From assembly GCF_017654485.1 (NCBI RefSeq), contig NZ_CP061091.1, positions 2,920,501-2,984,500 of the forward strand: DNA of 64,000 bases, read 5' to 3'. The translations under genes and the position numbers were made by a program. Under the pieces are notes generated by a model. That model saw only the letters and a list, made by a program, of their open reading frames with translations. It was not told the DNA's origin and did no database searches. Position 1 is the stretch's first letter. Each line of letters starts with the position of its first letter. Source of the DNA: Roseomonas marmotae. Its GTDB lineage: Bacteria; Pseudomonadota; Alphaproteobacteria; Acetobacterales; Acetobacteraceae. Shown here one piece after another: positions 54,391 through 63,430 of this stretch.

Positions 54391-55236
54391 TCAGGCGGCC
54401 CCGAAGAGGCGGCGCATATTCACCACGCGCGCCAGCAGTGCCAGCAGCGCAAAGATGAAGACGATCAGCGTCGTGGCCAGCATGGTGCCAATGCCCCACT
54501 GCACGACGTCAAGGATCTGCACGCTGATATACTCCGCGATCATCAGCGTCCGTCCCCCGCCCAGGATCGCCGGCGTCACCAGGAAGCCCAGGGAGAAGAT
54601 GAAGACCAGGATGCTCGCGCCCACCACGCCCGGCATGCTGAGCGGCAGGAAGACGCGCAGGAAGCTTTGCATGCGGCTGGCACCCAGCCCCTGCGCGGCG
54701 GCGAGGCAGCGGCGGTCGATGCCGCGCATGCCCGTCAGCAAGGGCAGCACCGCGAAGGGCAGCATGTAGTGCACCATGCCGAGGGTGATGCCGAACTCGT
54801 TCCAGATGAGCGGCAGCGGCTCGGCAATCAGGCCGAGCTCGGTCAGCCCGTTGTTGATCAGTCCTTGCCGGCGCAGCAGAGTCACCCAGGCAAAGGCGCG
54901 TACCAGCACCGAGATCCAGAGCGGCAGCAGGATGCCCAGCATCATCCAGCGCTGCGCGCGGGGGCTCGCCTGGGCCATGACATAGGCCACCACATAGCCC
55001 AGCAGCAGGGTGATGGCGGTGGTCAGAAGGCAGATGCGCAGCGTCGTCAGCAATACCCGGTGGATGGAGGCGCTGGTGAAGAGCAGCGCGTAGTTCCCAA
55101 GGCCGGGCTGCGGCTCCGTCACGCTGATCAGCAACACGCGGACCAGCGGCAACAGGTAGAAGCCCAGCAGCATCAGCAGCGCGGGCAGGACCAGCATCCA
55201 GTAGATGCCGGTCTCGCCCAGCCAGCCCCGCCGCAT
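54391..55236 (-). CDS. ABC transporter permease (PotB-like)
   Basis: 281 residues with about six membrane segments, beginning with WMLVLPALLMLLGFYLLPLV. Its EAA loop is LAAAQGLGASRMQSFLRVFLPLSMPG. It is the first permease of a polyamine-type importer. The start codon overlaps the stop of the receptor gene (ATGA type at 55236), so translation is coupled. It pairs with the PotC-like protein downstream. Confidence 0.88.
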   Translation of the reverse strand: MRRGWLGETGIYWMLVLPALLMLLGFYLLPLVRVLLISVTEPQPGLGNYALLFTSASIHRVLLTTLRICLLTTAITLLLGYVVAYVMAQASPRAQRWMMLGILLPLWISVLVRAFAWVTLLRRQGLINNGLTELGLIAEPLPLIWNEFGITLGMVHYMLPFAVLPLLTGMRGIDRRCLAAAQGLGASRMQSFLRVFLPLSMPGVVGASILVFIFSLGFLVTPAILGGGRTLMIAEYISVQILDVVQWGIGTMLATTLIVFIFALLALLARVVNMRRLFGAA

Positions 55237-56336
55237 CAGGCGCTGATGCTGTCGAGGAAGCGCTGCATCGCCGCGGCGCCGTGCTTCTCATACCAGCCGG
55301 CGTCGATCTTGGCCTGCACCGCCACGTTGGCGGGGTCGGAAGGATTGATCGGCTTCAGCGCATCCGGCACCAGGGCGGAGGCGGCCGGATTGGCGGGTCC
55401 ATTGCCCATGGAGGCCAGCAGCTTCACCTGGCCCTCCGGGGCCTGCATGGCGGCGATGGCGCGCATGGCCTCCTTACCCGCCGGGTTGCCCTTCGGGACC
55501 ACCCAGAGGCCGGGCTGCAACAGGGCCTGGTTGAAGGTGTAGTCGATCTGCCCATTGGTCTCGCGCTTCAGCAGATTGGCGCGGGTATTCCACAGCAGGC
55601 CCATGACGCATTCGCCATCGCGCAGCAGGCTCTGGCTCTCGGCGCCGCTGTTCCAGTAGAGGCAGTGCTCCTTGATGGTCGCCAGCTTCTTGAAGGCACG
55701 GTCGAGGTCGAGCGGGTAGAGCTTGTCCGCTGGCACGCCGTCGGCCAGCAGCGCCAGTTCCAGCATGGCCTGGTTGTTGCGGCGGAGCATCCGGCGGCCA
55801 GGATATTTCTTAATGTCGAAGAAATCGGCCAGCGTCGGCTTGCCCGGGATCTTCTTGCTGTCCCAGGCCATGACGATAGAGAACATGTAGTTCGCCACGC
55901 CGTATTTATAGGCAAATTCGGGATCGACCTTGTTCCGGTCGACAATGCTGTAGTCGATCTCCTCCAGCAGCCCCAGCGGGCCCAGCTCCCCGGTGCCCGC
56001 CACACCGGAATCCGCCACGTCCCAGGCGACGTTGCGGGCCTGCACCATGGTCTTGATCTTGCCATTGGACGGGCCGCTGCCGTCGATCACCATGCGGCCA
56101 CCGGCGGCCTTGTAGGGAACCTCGAAGGCCTCGCGGAAGGCGGGCACCGCCTCGCCGCCGAAATTCGCGACCACCACTTCCGGCCGCGCCTGGGCACGGG
56201 CGAAACCCGGCGCCGTGGCCGCGAGGCCCATTGCGGCCATCCCCGCCAGCAACTCGCGGCGGGAGACGCGGCCAGCGCGATGTTCCTGGGTCAGAATGGC
56301 GGCGCTGTCCTCGGCGAAACTCTGGATGCGATCCAT
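55236..56336 (-). CDS. ABC transporter substrate-binding protein (PotD/extracellular family 1)
   Basis: 366 residues. A twin-arginine-type signal, SRRELLAGMAAMGLAATAPG, is preceded by a ~25-residue N-region. The mature protein runs EVVVANFGGEAVPAFREAF, DVADSGVAGTGELGPLGLLEEIDY, KKYPGRRMLRRNNQAMLELALLADG in pieces, and a C-terminal YEKHGAAAMQRFLDSI. This is the PotD-like branch that binds polyamines or related cations. It is the first gene of a three-gene operon that lacks the ATPase. Polyamine specificity is inferred from family only. Confidence 0.87.
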   Translation of the reverse strand: MDRIQSFAEDSAAILTQEHRAGRVSRRELLAGMAAMGLAATAPGFARAQARPEVVVANFGGEAVPAFREAFEVPYKAAGGRMVIDGSGPSNGKIKTMVQARNVAWDVADSGVAGTGELGPLGLLEEIDYSIVDRNKVDPEFAYKYGVANYMFSIVMAWDSKKIPGKPTLADFFDIKKYPGRRMLRRNNQAMLELALLADGVPADKLYPLDLDRAFKKLATIKEHCLYWNSGAESQSLLRDGECVMGLLWNTRANLLKRETNGQIDYTFNQALLQPGLWVVPKGNPAGKEAMRAIAAMQAPEGQVKLLASMGNGPANPAASALVPDALKPINPSDPANVAVQAKIDAGWYEKHGAAAMQRFLDSISA

Positions 56337-56492
56337 GGGGGCGGCCTTTCGCTCAGCTTCGGGTGGTCATGTCGCCACGCCCGCGCGCGGACCGCAAGCC
56401 TGCCATGCAGGGGAAAAGCCCCTTTCGAGCCCAGGGCGGTGGCAGTGAAGCCCAAGTCTTGGGCAGATCGCCCAGCCTGGCGTCACCGCATG

Positions 56493-56525
56493 AAAAAACC
56501 CCGGGGCGCGATCCGCGCCCCGGGG
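56493..56525 (-). terminator. intrinsic terminator of the TolC-like gene
   Basis: Perfect 12-bp arms (56499-56510 with 56514-56525) enclose a 3-base loop. On the minus strand a run of six T follows. It lies 23 bases past the TolC-like stop codon. Confidence 0.93.
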
Positions 56526-56547
56526 CTGGTCTGGCCGGCCGCCGCCC

Positions 56548-57921
56548 TCAGCGCGCGGCGGTGCTGGTGGCCGTGTAGTCTCCGGTGCCGAACCACTTGG
56601 ATCGGACGGTGCGGTAGTAGGCTTCCATGTCGTAGAGGGGCACGGGGAGGGCGAGGTCGCGGGCGGTGAGGCGGCCGACGGCGCCGGCCAGGCTGTAGCT
56701 GTTGTTCACCACATTCGCCAGCGCCTGCACCAGGCTCACCCGCGCGTTCAGCAGCTCCTGCTCGGCGTTCAGCACGTCGAGCGTGGTGCGGCTGCCCACC
56801 ACTGCCTCGCGCTGCACCCCGTCCAGCGCGATCTCGGCGGCGCGGATCTGCGCGCGCACGCTCTCCACCTGCGCCCGCGCCGCCGTCAGCGTCTCCCAGG
56901 CCTGCGCCGCCTGCTGCATCGCGGCGCGCCGCTGGTCATCGACCACCTGCCGCGCCTGCTGCGCCTGCTGCCGCGCCTGCCGCACCGCCGCATACTCGGC
57001 GCCGCCCTGATACAGCGGCACCGACAGCGTCGCCGTGATCTGCTCGCCCGTCGCCCGCGTATGCGGCTGCTGCGCATTGTCCGAGCGGAAGGTCTGCGCC
57101 TGCAGCGACACCTGCGGCAGCAGCGCCGCCGCCTGCACGTCGATCGCCTCCCGCGCCGCCGCCTCGTCGAACAGCGCCGCCACCACCCCCGGCGCGTTCA
57201 CCGAGGCCATCTCCACCGCCTGCTGCGCCGTCGTCACCGGCGCGCGCAGCGGCTGCGGCGCCACCAGCCGCTCCGGCGCCACTCCCACCAGCCGCGCGAA
57301 GGTCGCCCGGCTGGTCTGCAGCGTCCCCTCCGCATTCGCCCGCGACGCCCGCGCCCCCGCCAGCCGGCTCTCCGCCTGCGCCACATCCGTGCGGGTGATC
57401 TCGCCCACCCGGAAGCGCTCGTTCGTCGCGTCCAGCTGACGCTGCAGCACCTGCACGTTGTTGACGTTCAGCCGCAGCGTCTCCTGGTCGCGGATCACCG
57501 CCACATAGGCCGAGACCACGTCCGACAGCACCTGCTGCTCCGTCGCCAGCAGCCGCGCCCGCTGCGCCAGCACCTGCTGCTCCGCCCGCCGCGTCCCCGC
57601 CGCCGTCCGCCCGCCGCTATACAAGGGCTGCGACACCGTCGCCTGCACCGAGCCGATCGGCCGGTCCGTGTCCGCATAGATGCCGCGCGAGCGCGCCGTG
57701 CCCTGGTTGTAGCCGGCACTGCCGGCAACCGTCACGCTCGGGCGCCATCCCGACAGCGCCAGCGGCACATTCTCATCCACCACCCGCAGCTGCGCCCGCG
57801 CCGACTGCAAGGTCGGGTTGTTCGCATAGGCCCGGCTCAGCGCCTCCTCCAGCGTCTGGCCCCGCGCCACACCCCCAAACATCACGCACAGCATCACCGA
57901 CGCCGATAACAGATGCCTCAT
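56548..57921 (-). CDS. TolC family outer-membrane efflux protein
   Basis: 457 residues from the ATG at 57921, which is well spaced from AGGGGG; a GTG lies at 57927. The signal peptide LLSASVMLCVMFGGVARGQ is followed by TLEEALSRAYANNPTLQSARA. The two OEP repeats are visible, with beta-strand-like SVQATVSQPLYSGG and ITATLSVPLYQGG and long Ala/Gln/Arg-rich periplasmic helices. The TolC motif SRTTLDVLNAEQELLNARVSL is present. It forms the outer-membrane channel of the RND pump encoded at 58941-63341. It is the last gene of the TetR-lipoprotein-TolC minus-strand operon and has a strong terminator. Confidence 0.93.
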   Translation of the reverse strand: MRHLLSASVMLCVMFGGVARGQTLEEALSRAYANNPTLQSARAQLRVVDENVPLALSGWRPSVTVAGSAGYNQGTARSRGIYADTDRPIGSVQATVSQPLYSGGRTAAGTRRAEQQVLAQRARLLATEQQVLSDVVSAYVAVIRDQETLRLNVNNVQVLQRQLDATNERFRVGEITRTDVAQAESRLAGARASRANAEGTLQTSRATFARLVGVAPERLVAPQPLRAPVTTAQQAVEMASVNAPGVVAALFDEAAAREAIDVQAAALLPQVSLQAQTFRSDNAQQPHTRATGEQITATLSVPLYQGGAEYAAVRQARQQAQQARQVVDDQRRAAMQQAAQAWETLTAARAQVESVRAQIRAAEIALDGVQREAVVGSRTTLDVLNAEQELLNARVSLVQALANVVNNSYSLAGAVGRLTARDLALPVPLYDMEAYYRTVRSKWFGTGDYTATSTAAR

Positions 57922-57958
57922 CGACACTTATCCCCCTCGACCGCGTGTGGGCGGCTGG

Positions 57959-58177
57959 CTAACGGTTCGGAAGTGGCTGAGAGGGCTGAAGGCCCTCCGA
58001 CCAGATATTGCCAGGCTCCGGACGCAAGACGGAATCGCCCCCCACGGGCCGTTTGCCGCGCACATGGTCTACAACAGGCCCGCGGGCGCCCAGTACCTCG
58101 TCACTACCCCGGCCGCCAGCGCAGGCCGCCAGCACGGGGAGAATAAGCGCGCAGGCAAGGAATGGGTGTATCGTCAT
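57959..58177 (-). CDS. small lipoprotein between TetR and TolC genes
   Basis: 72 residues from the ATG at 58177, which begins 10 bases after the TetR stop. The signal ALILPVLAACAGG has a lipobox (LAAC, lipidated Cys19). The mature part is only ~54 residues: Gly/Arg-rich, then RPEPGNIWSEGLQPSQPLP at the C-terminus. No domain is recognised. Its place between regulator and channel genes suggests a helper of the efflux system or an envelope protein. A short, polar mature chain favours a periplasmic tether. Coding is supported by the signal peptide and operon position. Confidence 0.65.
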   Translation of the reverse strand: MTIHPFLACALILPVLAACAGGRGSDEVLGARGPVVDHVRGKRPVGGDSVLRPEPGNIWSEGLQPSQPLPNR

Positions 58178-58187
58178 GGGCCGCTCC

Positions 58188-58841
58188 TCATGCATTCGTC
58201 ACGTTGGCAGTCACGGCGGCCGGCTTGGCCTTGCCGATACAGGCGAAGAACAGGCGCAATGTATTGGCGGCCTCGTCCGAGAGGGAGAATCCGGCTTCCC
58301 CTCTCAGCCATTCGGTGACGAGGCCGGTCAAAAGCGCGTGCAGGAACAAAGCCAACTGCTCGGGCGGCCATTCACCGGAGAGTTCGCCCCGCGCCCCGGC
58401 CTGTTTGAAGCACTCGCACAACGCCTTGCGCCAGCGAAGATCGGCCTGTTTCCGCCGCTCCAGCGCCGGCGCCATTTCATCCACGTATTCGCAGCGCTGC
58501 AACATCACCGTGAGCAGGCGGCAGCGCGAAGCGTCCTGCTCCAGGCGCTTCAGGGAAGTGACCAGAGCATTCGCCAGGTCGGCAAGCGTCTGGCACCCGC
58601 TTCCGCCAAACATCGCCTGGCAGGCTTCGTCCTGAAAAAGCAGCAGACGCTCATCCAAGGCCAGGAACAGGCCCAGCTTGTCACCGAAGTGCCAGTGCAC
58701 AGCTCCGCGGGAACAGCCGGCGACCCGTGCCACCTCGTCCAGGGAAGCACGCGCGACTCCACGCTCCAGGAACACCTGCTCCGCCGCGTTCAGCAGCGCT
58801 TCACGCGTCTCATCGGCTTCCTGTTTCGTGCGGCGCGCCAT
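58188..58841 (-). CDS. TetR family repressor of the RND efflux system (AcrR-like)
   Basis: 217 residues from the ATG at 58841; upstream frame is not coding-like. The helix-turn-helix is MARRTKQEADETREALLNAA, GVARASLDEVARVAGCSRGAVHWHFGDKLGLFLAL in pieces, close to the AcrR/TtgR/MexR-type pump repressors. The C-terminal ligand domain is helical with several Cys. It diverges from the adaptor-pump operon across a 99-bp gap containing an AcrR-like inverted repeat, and heads the lipoprotein-TolC operon. It probably represses both directions and is released by pump substrates. Confidence 0.9.
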   Translation of the reverse strand: MARRTKQEADETREALLNAAEQVFLERGVARASLDEVARVAGCSRGAVHWHFGDKLGLFLALDERLLLFQDEACQAMFGGSGCQTLADLANALVTSLKRLEQDASRCRLLTVMLQRCEYVDEMAPALERRKQADLRWRKALCECFKQAGARGELSGEWPPEQLALFLHALLTGLVTEWLRGEAGFSLSDEAANTLRLFFACIGKAKPAAVTANVTNA

Positions 58842-58876
58842 CATCCCACTTGCGTCTGGTGCAATGCCATTTATAC

Positions 58877-58898
58877 ATACATACCAGAACGTATATAT
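58877..58898. promoter_or_regulatory. AcrR-like operator in TetR/RND divergent promoter
   Basis: Arms ATACATAC (58877-58884) and GTATATAT (58891-58898) match at 7 of 8 positions around a 6-base centre. They sit in a TACATACAT-rich stretch resembling the E. coli AcrR site. It is 36 bp before the TetR start and 43 bp before the adaptor start, well placed to block both promoters. Confidence 0.65.
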
Positions 58899-58940
58899 CA
58901 AGCCTGCCAGGATGCAGGCACCGCTTTTCCTGGAGGCTAC

Positions 58941-60170
58941 ATGACCTTCCCAACTCGTCGTGGGACGGCCCACGATGTCGTGCGCCTTGGGCGCTTGGCA
59001 TTGCTTGCCCTGCCGCTGCTGCTGCCCCTGGCTCCTTCCTACGCGCAGCAGCCGGGCGGCCCTCCGCCCGCAGTCGGCGTAGCCCCGGTGACCAGCCGGC
59101 CCATCACAGAGGCCAATGAATTCATCGGCCAGATCGACGCGGTCGATCGCGTGGACCTGCAATCCCGCGTGACCGCCTTCCTGCAGGAACGCCTCTTCGA
59201 GGAAGGCTCCGAGGTGAAGAAGGGCGACCTGCTCTTCCGGCTCGAACGCCCTCCCTTCGAGGCTTCCTTGCAGGTCGCAAAGGCCGCCGTGGCCCAGAGC
59301 CAGGCCCAGCTGCAGAATGCCAACCTGACCCTGGGCCGCGCCGAAGCACTGCTCCGCACGCCAGCTGGCCAGCGCTCCACCGTGGATGCTGCCGTCGCCG
59401 CCGCGCGCACCGCGCAGGCGCAGCTGCTTTCCGCCCAGGCGCAGGAACGGCAGGCGCAGATCGAGCTGAACTACACCGAGATCCGCGCGCCCATCGACGG
59501 CCGCATCGGCCTCGCCTCGGTGACGCCGGGGAACGTGGTCACGCCTTCCTCCGGCGCGCTCGCCACCATCGTCAGCCAGGACCCGATGTATGTCTCCTTC
59601 ACCGTGCCGACGCGCACGCTGCTGGAGCTAAGGGAACGTTATGCACAGCGCGGCGGCCTGAACGCCGTGGCGCTGAAGCTGCGGCTGCCGGATGGCCGCA
59701 TCTACAGCCACAGCGGCACAGTGGACTTCGTCAATATCGATGTCAGCCGCGACACCGACAGCATCGCGATGCGCGGCAGCATCCCGAATCCGCGCCTGCC
59801 GCAACAGCAAGGCGGCGGGCGTGAGCTGGTGGTCAACCAGCTGGTGTCCGCGATCCTGGAAGCGTTGCAGCCGGTGCCGATGCTGACAGTTCCCCGGGAC
59901 GCGGTATTGACCGACCAGCAGGGCGACTTCGTCTATGTCATCGGCGAGGGGAACAGGGCCGAGCGCCGCAGCATCCGCGTCGGCCCCCAGTCCAACGCCG
60001 AACTGGCCGTGGTGACCGAGGGGCTGCGGCAGGGTGAGCAGGTGGTGGTGGAAGGGCTGCAGCGCGTCCGTCCGGGCACGCCCGTCTCCCCCACCCCGGT
60101 CGGTGGCGGCGGCGCCCCGGCGGGCGCGGGTCAGCAGCAGGGCGGCGCCTCGCCGCAGCGCGGGGGCTGA
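58941..60170 (+). CDS. RND efflux periplasmic adaptor (AcrA/MexA family)
   Basis: 409 residues from the ATG at 58941, with TGGAGG just upstream. The signal segment LALLALPLLLPLAPSYAQQ is not followed by a Cys, so it is not lipidated, unlike AcrA. The lipoyl/barrel-sandwich halves (RVDLQSRVTAFLQERLFEEGSEVKKGDLLF in pieces; IELNYTEIRAPIDGRIGLASVTPGNVV) flank an Ala/Gln-rich helical hairpin. A beta-barrel and membrane-proximal domain follow, then a Gly/Pro-rich tail. It bridges pump and TolC. The pump gene starts three bases after its stop. Confidence 0.93.
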   Translation: MTFPTRRGTAHDVVRLGRLALLALPLLLPLAPSYAQQPGGPPPAVGVAPVTSRPITEANEFIGQIDAVDRVDLQSRVTAFLQERLFEEGSEVKKGDLLFRLERPPFEASLQVAKAAVAQSQAQLQNANLTLGRAEALLRTPAGQRSTVDAAVAAARTAQAQLLSAQAQERQAQIELNYTEIRAPIDGRIGLASVTPGNVVTPSSGALATIVSQDPMYVSFTVPTRTLLELRERYAQRGGLNAVALKLRLPDGRIYSHSGTVDFVNIDVSRDTDSIAMRGSIPNPRLPQQQGGGRELVVNQLVSAILEALQPVPMLTVPRDAVLTDQQGDFVYVIGEGNRAERRSIRVGPQSNAELAVVTEGLRQGEQVVVEGLQRVRPGTPVSPTPVGGGGAPAGAGQQQGGASPQRGG

Positions 60171-60173
60171 AGC

Positions 60174-63100
60174 GTGATCTCCTCCATCTTCGTAGACCGG
60201 CCACGGCTGGCGATCGTCATCGCGATCGTCATGACGATCGCCGGCGCGCTGTCATTGACGCGTATCCCGGTGTCGCAGTTCCCGGACATCGTGCCGCCGC
60301 AGGTGCAGGTCACCGCCACCTATCCCGGCGCCTCCGCCGAGGTGGTGGAACAGGCCGTGGCAGAGCCGCTCGAAGCCCAGATCGTGGGCGTCGAGAACTC
60401 GATCTACATGCGCTCCAACAGCGGCAGCGACGGCAGCTATCAGCTGAACGTCTCCTTCACGCTGGGCTCCAACGCCGACATCAACACGGTTAACGTCAAC
60501 AACCGTGTGCAGGCTGCCATGGCCCTGATGCCGGATGCGGTGCAGCAGCAGGGCATCCAGGTCCGCAAGCAGTCCTCCTCGATCCTGCAGGTGCTGTTCC
60601 TCTACGCGGACAAGGCAGGGCAGTATGACACACTGTTCCTGACCAACTACGCCACGCTGAACCTGCTGGACGAGCTCTCCCGCACCGCCGGCGTCGGCTC
60701 GGCCACGCTGTTCTCGCGCCAGAACTATGCGATGCGGATCTGGTTCGACACGCAGCGCCTGTCCAGCCTGAACCTCTCGCCCTCCGACGTCGTGAACGCC
60801 GTCCGCTCGCAGAACGTGCAGGCGCCGGCCGGACGCATCGGCGCGATGCCGGTGCCGCCGACCCAGCAGATGCAGATGAACGTCCGCACGCAGGGCCGCC
60901 TCTCCACGCCGGAGGAATTCGGCAATATCGTGATCCGCGCCAATCCCGACGGCTCCGTGCTGCGGGTGCGGGATGTCGCGCGGGTCGAGATGGGCGCGCA
61001 GAACGAGGATGTCGCCACCCGGCTGAATGGCGAGAACGGCGTCGGTCTCGCCATCTACCTCGCCCCCGGCGCCAATGCCGTGAACACTGCCGCTGCCGTC
61101 GACGCCACGCTGGACCGCGTGCGGAGCCGCATGCCCGAGGGTATGACGGTGCGCCCGGTCTTCGACACCACCATCTTCGTCACGGACACCATCCGAGAGG
61201 TCATCAAGACCCTGCTGGAAGCCTTCGTGCTGGTAGCCGTGGTGGTCTTCCTGTTCCTCGGCAATCTCCGCGCCACCGTCATCCCGATCATCGCGGTGCC
61301 GGTCAGCCTGATCACCACCTTCGCGGTGCTGCTGGTCATGGGCTATTCCGCCAATACCGTCTCGCTTCTGGCCATGGTCCTCGCCATCGGCATCGTGGTC
61401 GATGATGCCATCGTGGTGGTGGAGAATGTCGAGCGCGTCATGGAGGAGGAGCCGGAGCTTTCGCCCGGCGATGCCACCAAGAAGGCCATGACGCAGATCA
61501 CGGCCCCGATCGTCGCCATTACCCTGGTGCTGCTCTCGGTCTTCGTGCCGATCGGCTTCATCCCCGGACTCTCGGGCGAGCTGTTCCGGCAGTTCGCGGT
61601 GACCATCTCGGTCGCCATGCTGGTCTCGGCCATCAACGCCCTGACCCTGTCTCCCGCGCTCTGCGGCGTCTTCCTGCGCCACACAGGCGAGAAGAAGGGC
61701 GTCATGGCCTGGATCAGCCGGCGCATCGACAATGTGCGCGACGGCTATTCCAACATCGTGCGGCGCCTGTTGCGTGTCTCCATCCTCTCGCTGGTGCTGG
61801 TCGCCGCCATCGGCTTTGGCGCCTTCACCGTCGCCAGCCGGCTGCCCAGCGGCTTCCTCCCCTCCGAGGACCAGGGTGCCTTCATCATCGCCTTCCAGCT
61901 ACCGGACGGGGCCTCCCAGTCCCGAACCAGCGCGGTGGTGGCGGATATGGAGAGACGGCTGAAGGAGATCCCGGTGGTGGAGGACTCCGTGGCCATCATC
62001 GGCTTCTCCCTGCTGGATGGCGGCGCCAGTTCCTCGGCCGCCACCATGTTCGTGCAGCTGAAGCCCTTCGCCGACCGCACGGCCGCCGGTGATTCCGTGC
62101 AGGCGCTGATCGGCCGCATCTATGTGGAAAGCCAGCAGATCCTCGGGGCGCAGATCATCCCGATCAACCTCCCACCGATCATCGGCCTCTCCACCGGCGG
62201 TGGCTTCGAATACCAGCTGGAGAGCCTGCAGGGCGCGAGCCCGGAGCAGATGAGCCAGGTCCTGTCGGCGCTGCTCAGCGCGGCCAATCAGGACCCGAGC
62301 CTGACGCAGGTCTTCTCGACCTTCTCGGCCAGCGCGCCATCGCTCTACCTGAATATCGACCGTGACAAGGCGCAGGCGCTGGGCCTGTCCATGACCGATG
62401 TCTTCTCGGCGCTCCAGGTCACGCTGGGCGGCAGCTTCATCAACAACTTCAATCTCTACGGCCGCACCTGGCAGGTCATCATGCAGGGCGTGGCGGATGA
62501 CCGTCGCGACGCCGAGGACATCTGGAAGATCCAGGTCCGCAACAGCCGGGGCGCGATGGTGCCTCTGCGTTCCATCGCCACCGTCGAAACGGTGGTCGGC
62601 CCGCAGACCATCACGCGCTACAACAACTACCGCTCCATCACCATCAACGGCAGCCCGGCACCCGGCGTCTCCTCCGGCGAGGCGATGCTGGCGATGGAGG
62701 AAGTCTCGCGGCGGACCCTGCCGCCCGGCTATGCCTTCGAATGGACGGGCACCTCCTACCAGGAGCAGCAGGCCTCCGGTCAGACCGGCTATATCCTGGC
62801 GCTGGCCGTGCTCTTCGCCTTCCTCTTCCTGGTGGCGCTTTATGAGAGCTGGGTGATCCCGATCCCCGTGCTGCTCTCCGTCATCGTCGGCGTGCTGGCG
62901 GCGGTCCTGGGCGTCTCGATCGCTGGCCTCTCGATGGATCTCTATGCCCAGATCGGCCTCGTGGTGCTCATCGCGCTGGCGGCCAAGAACGGCATCCTGA
63001 TCGTCGAATTCGCCAAGGACGAGCGTGAGGCCGGGCGTTCCATCATCGAGGCGGCGGAACGCGGCGCCCGACTGCGGTTCCGCGCGGTGATGATGACCTC

Positions 63101-63341
63101 CATCGCCTTCATCCTCGGCCTCGTGCCGCTGGTCTGGGCGAGCGGCGCGGCCATGCTGGCGCGGCGCGCGGTCGCCACGCCCGTCTTCGCGGGCATGATC
63201 GCGGCCTCCACCATCGGCATCTTCCTGATCCCCATGCTCTATGTGGTGTTCCAGAGGATGCGCGAGGCGACGCATCGCCGCTTCGGCCGTGGCCAGCATG
63301 CCAATCCGGATGACAAGGCAGCGCCCGGCGCGCACCACTAG
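60174..63341 (+). CDS. RND multidrug efflux pump, HAE1 family (AcrB/MexB-like)
   Basis: 1055 residues with a GTG start at 60174. Twelve transmembrane helices and two large periplasmic loops follow the HAE1 plan: [21 protein letters not shown] at the N-terminus, and the TM4 proton-relay Asp pair in [21 protein letters not shown]. Conserved regions include [21 protein letters not shown], the TM10 Lys region in [19 protein letters not shown], and the [21 protein letters not shown]-terminal motif. It exports hydrophobic or amphiphilic compounds using the proton gradient. A 15-bp-stem terminator follows the gene. Confidence 0.95.
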   Translation: MISSIFVDRPRLAIVIAIVMTIAGALSLTRIPVSQFPDIVPPQVQVTATYPGASAEVVEQAVAEPLEAQIVGVENSIYMRSNSGSDGSYQLNVSFTLGSNADINTVNVNNRVQAAMALMPDAVQQQGIQVRKQSSSILQVLFLYADKAGQYDTLFLTNYATLNLLDELSRTAGVGSATLFSRQNYAMRIWFDTQRLSSLNLSPSDVVNAVRSQNVQAPAGRIGAMPVPPTQQMQMNVRTQGRLSTPEEFGNIVIRANPDGSVLRVRDVARVEMGAQNEDVATRLNGENGVGLAIYLAPGANAVNTAAAVDATLDRVRSRMPEGMTVRPVFDTTIFVTDTIREVIKTLLEAFVLVAVVVFLFLGNLRATVIPIIAVPVSLITTFAVLLVMGYSANTVSLLAMVLAIGIVVDDAIVVVENVERVMEEEPELSPGDATKKAMTQITAPIVAITLVLLSVFVPIGFIPGLSGELFRQFAVTISVAMLVSAINALTLSPALCGVFLRHTGEKKGVMAWISRRIDNVRDGYSNIVRRLLRVSILSLVLVAAIGFGAFTVASRLPSGFLPSEDQGAFIIAFQLPDGASQSRTSAVVADMERRLKEIPVVEDSVAIIGFSLLDGGASSSAATMFVQLKPFADRTAAGDSVQALIGRIYVESQQILGAQIIPINLPPIIGLSTGGGFEYQLESLQGASPEQMSQVLSALLSAANQDPSLTQVFSTFSASAPSLYLNIDRDKAQALGLSMTDVFSALQVTLGGSFINNFNLYGRTWQVIMQGVADDRRDAEDIWKIQVRNSRGAMVPLRSIATVETVVGPQTITRYNNYRSITINGSPAPGVSSGEAMLAMEEVSRRTLPPGYAFEWTGTSYQEQQASGQTGYILALAVLFAFLFLVALYESWVIPIPVLLSVIVGVLAAVLGVSIAGLSMDLYAQIGLVVLIALAAKNGILIVEFAKDEREAGRSIIEAAERGARLRFRAVMMTSIAFILGLVPLVWASGAAMLARRAVATPVFAGMIAASTIGIFLIPMLYVVFQRMREATHRRFGRGQHANPDDKAAPGAHH

Positions 63342-63365
63342 CCGCGGGTATCCGCCGGCCAACGG

Positions 63366-63400
63366 AAAGGGGGCGCTCCGGCAACGGAGCGCCCCCTTTT
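63366..63400 (+). terminator. intrinsic terminator of RND operon
   Basis: Perfect 15-bp arms (63366-63380 with 63385-63399) close on a GCAA tetraloop and end in TTTT. It begins 25 bases after the pump stop codon and separates the efflux operon from the NADH dehydrogenase gene. Confidence 0.94.
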
Positions 63401-63430
63401 CTGTTGACCTCCCGGAAAGGGAGACCGGGC

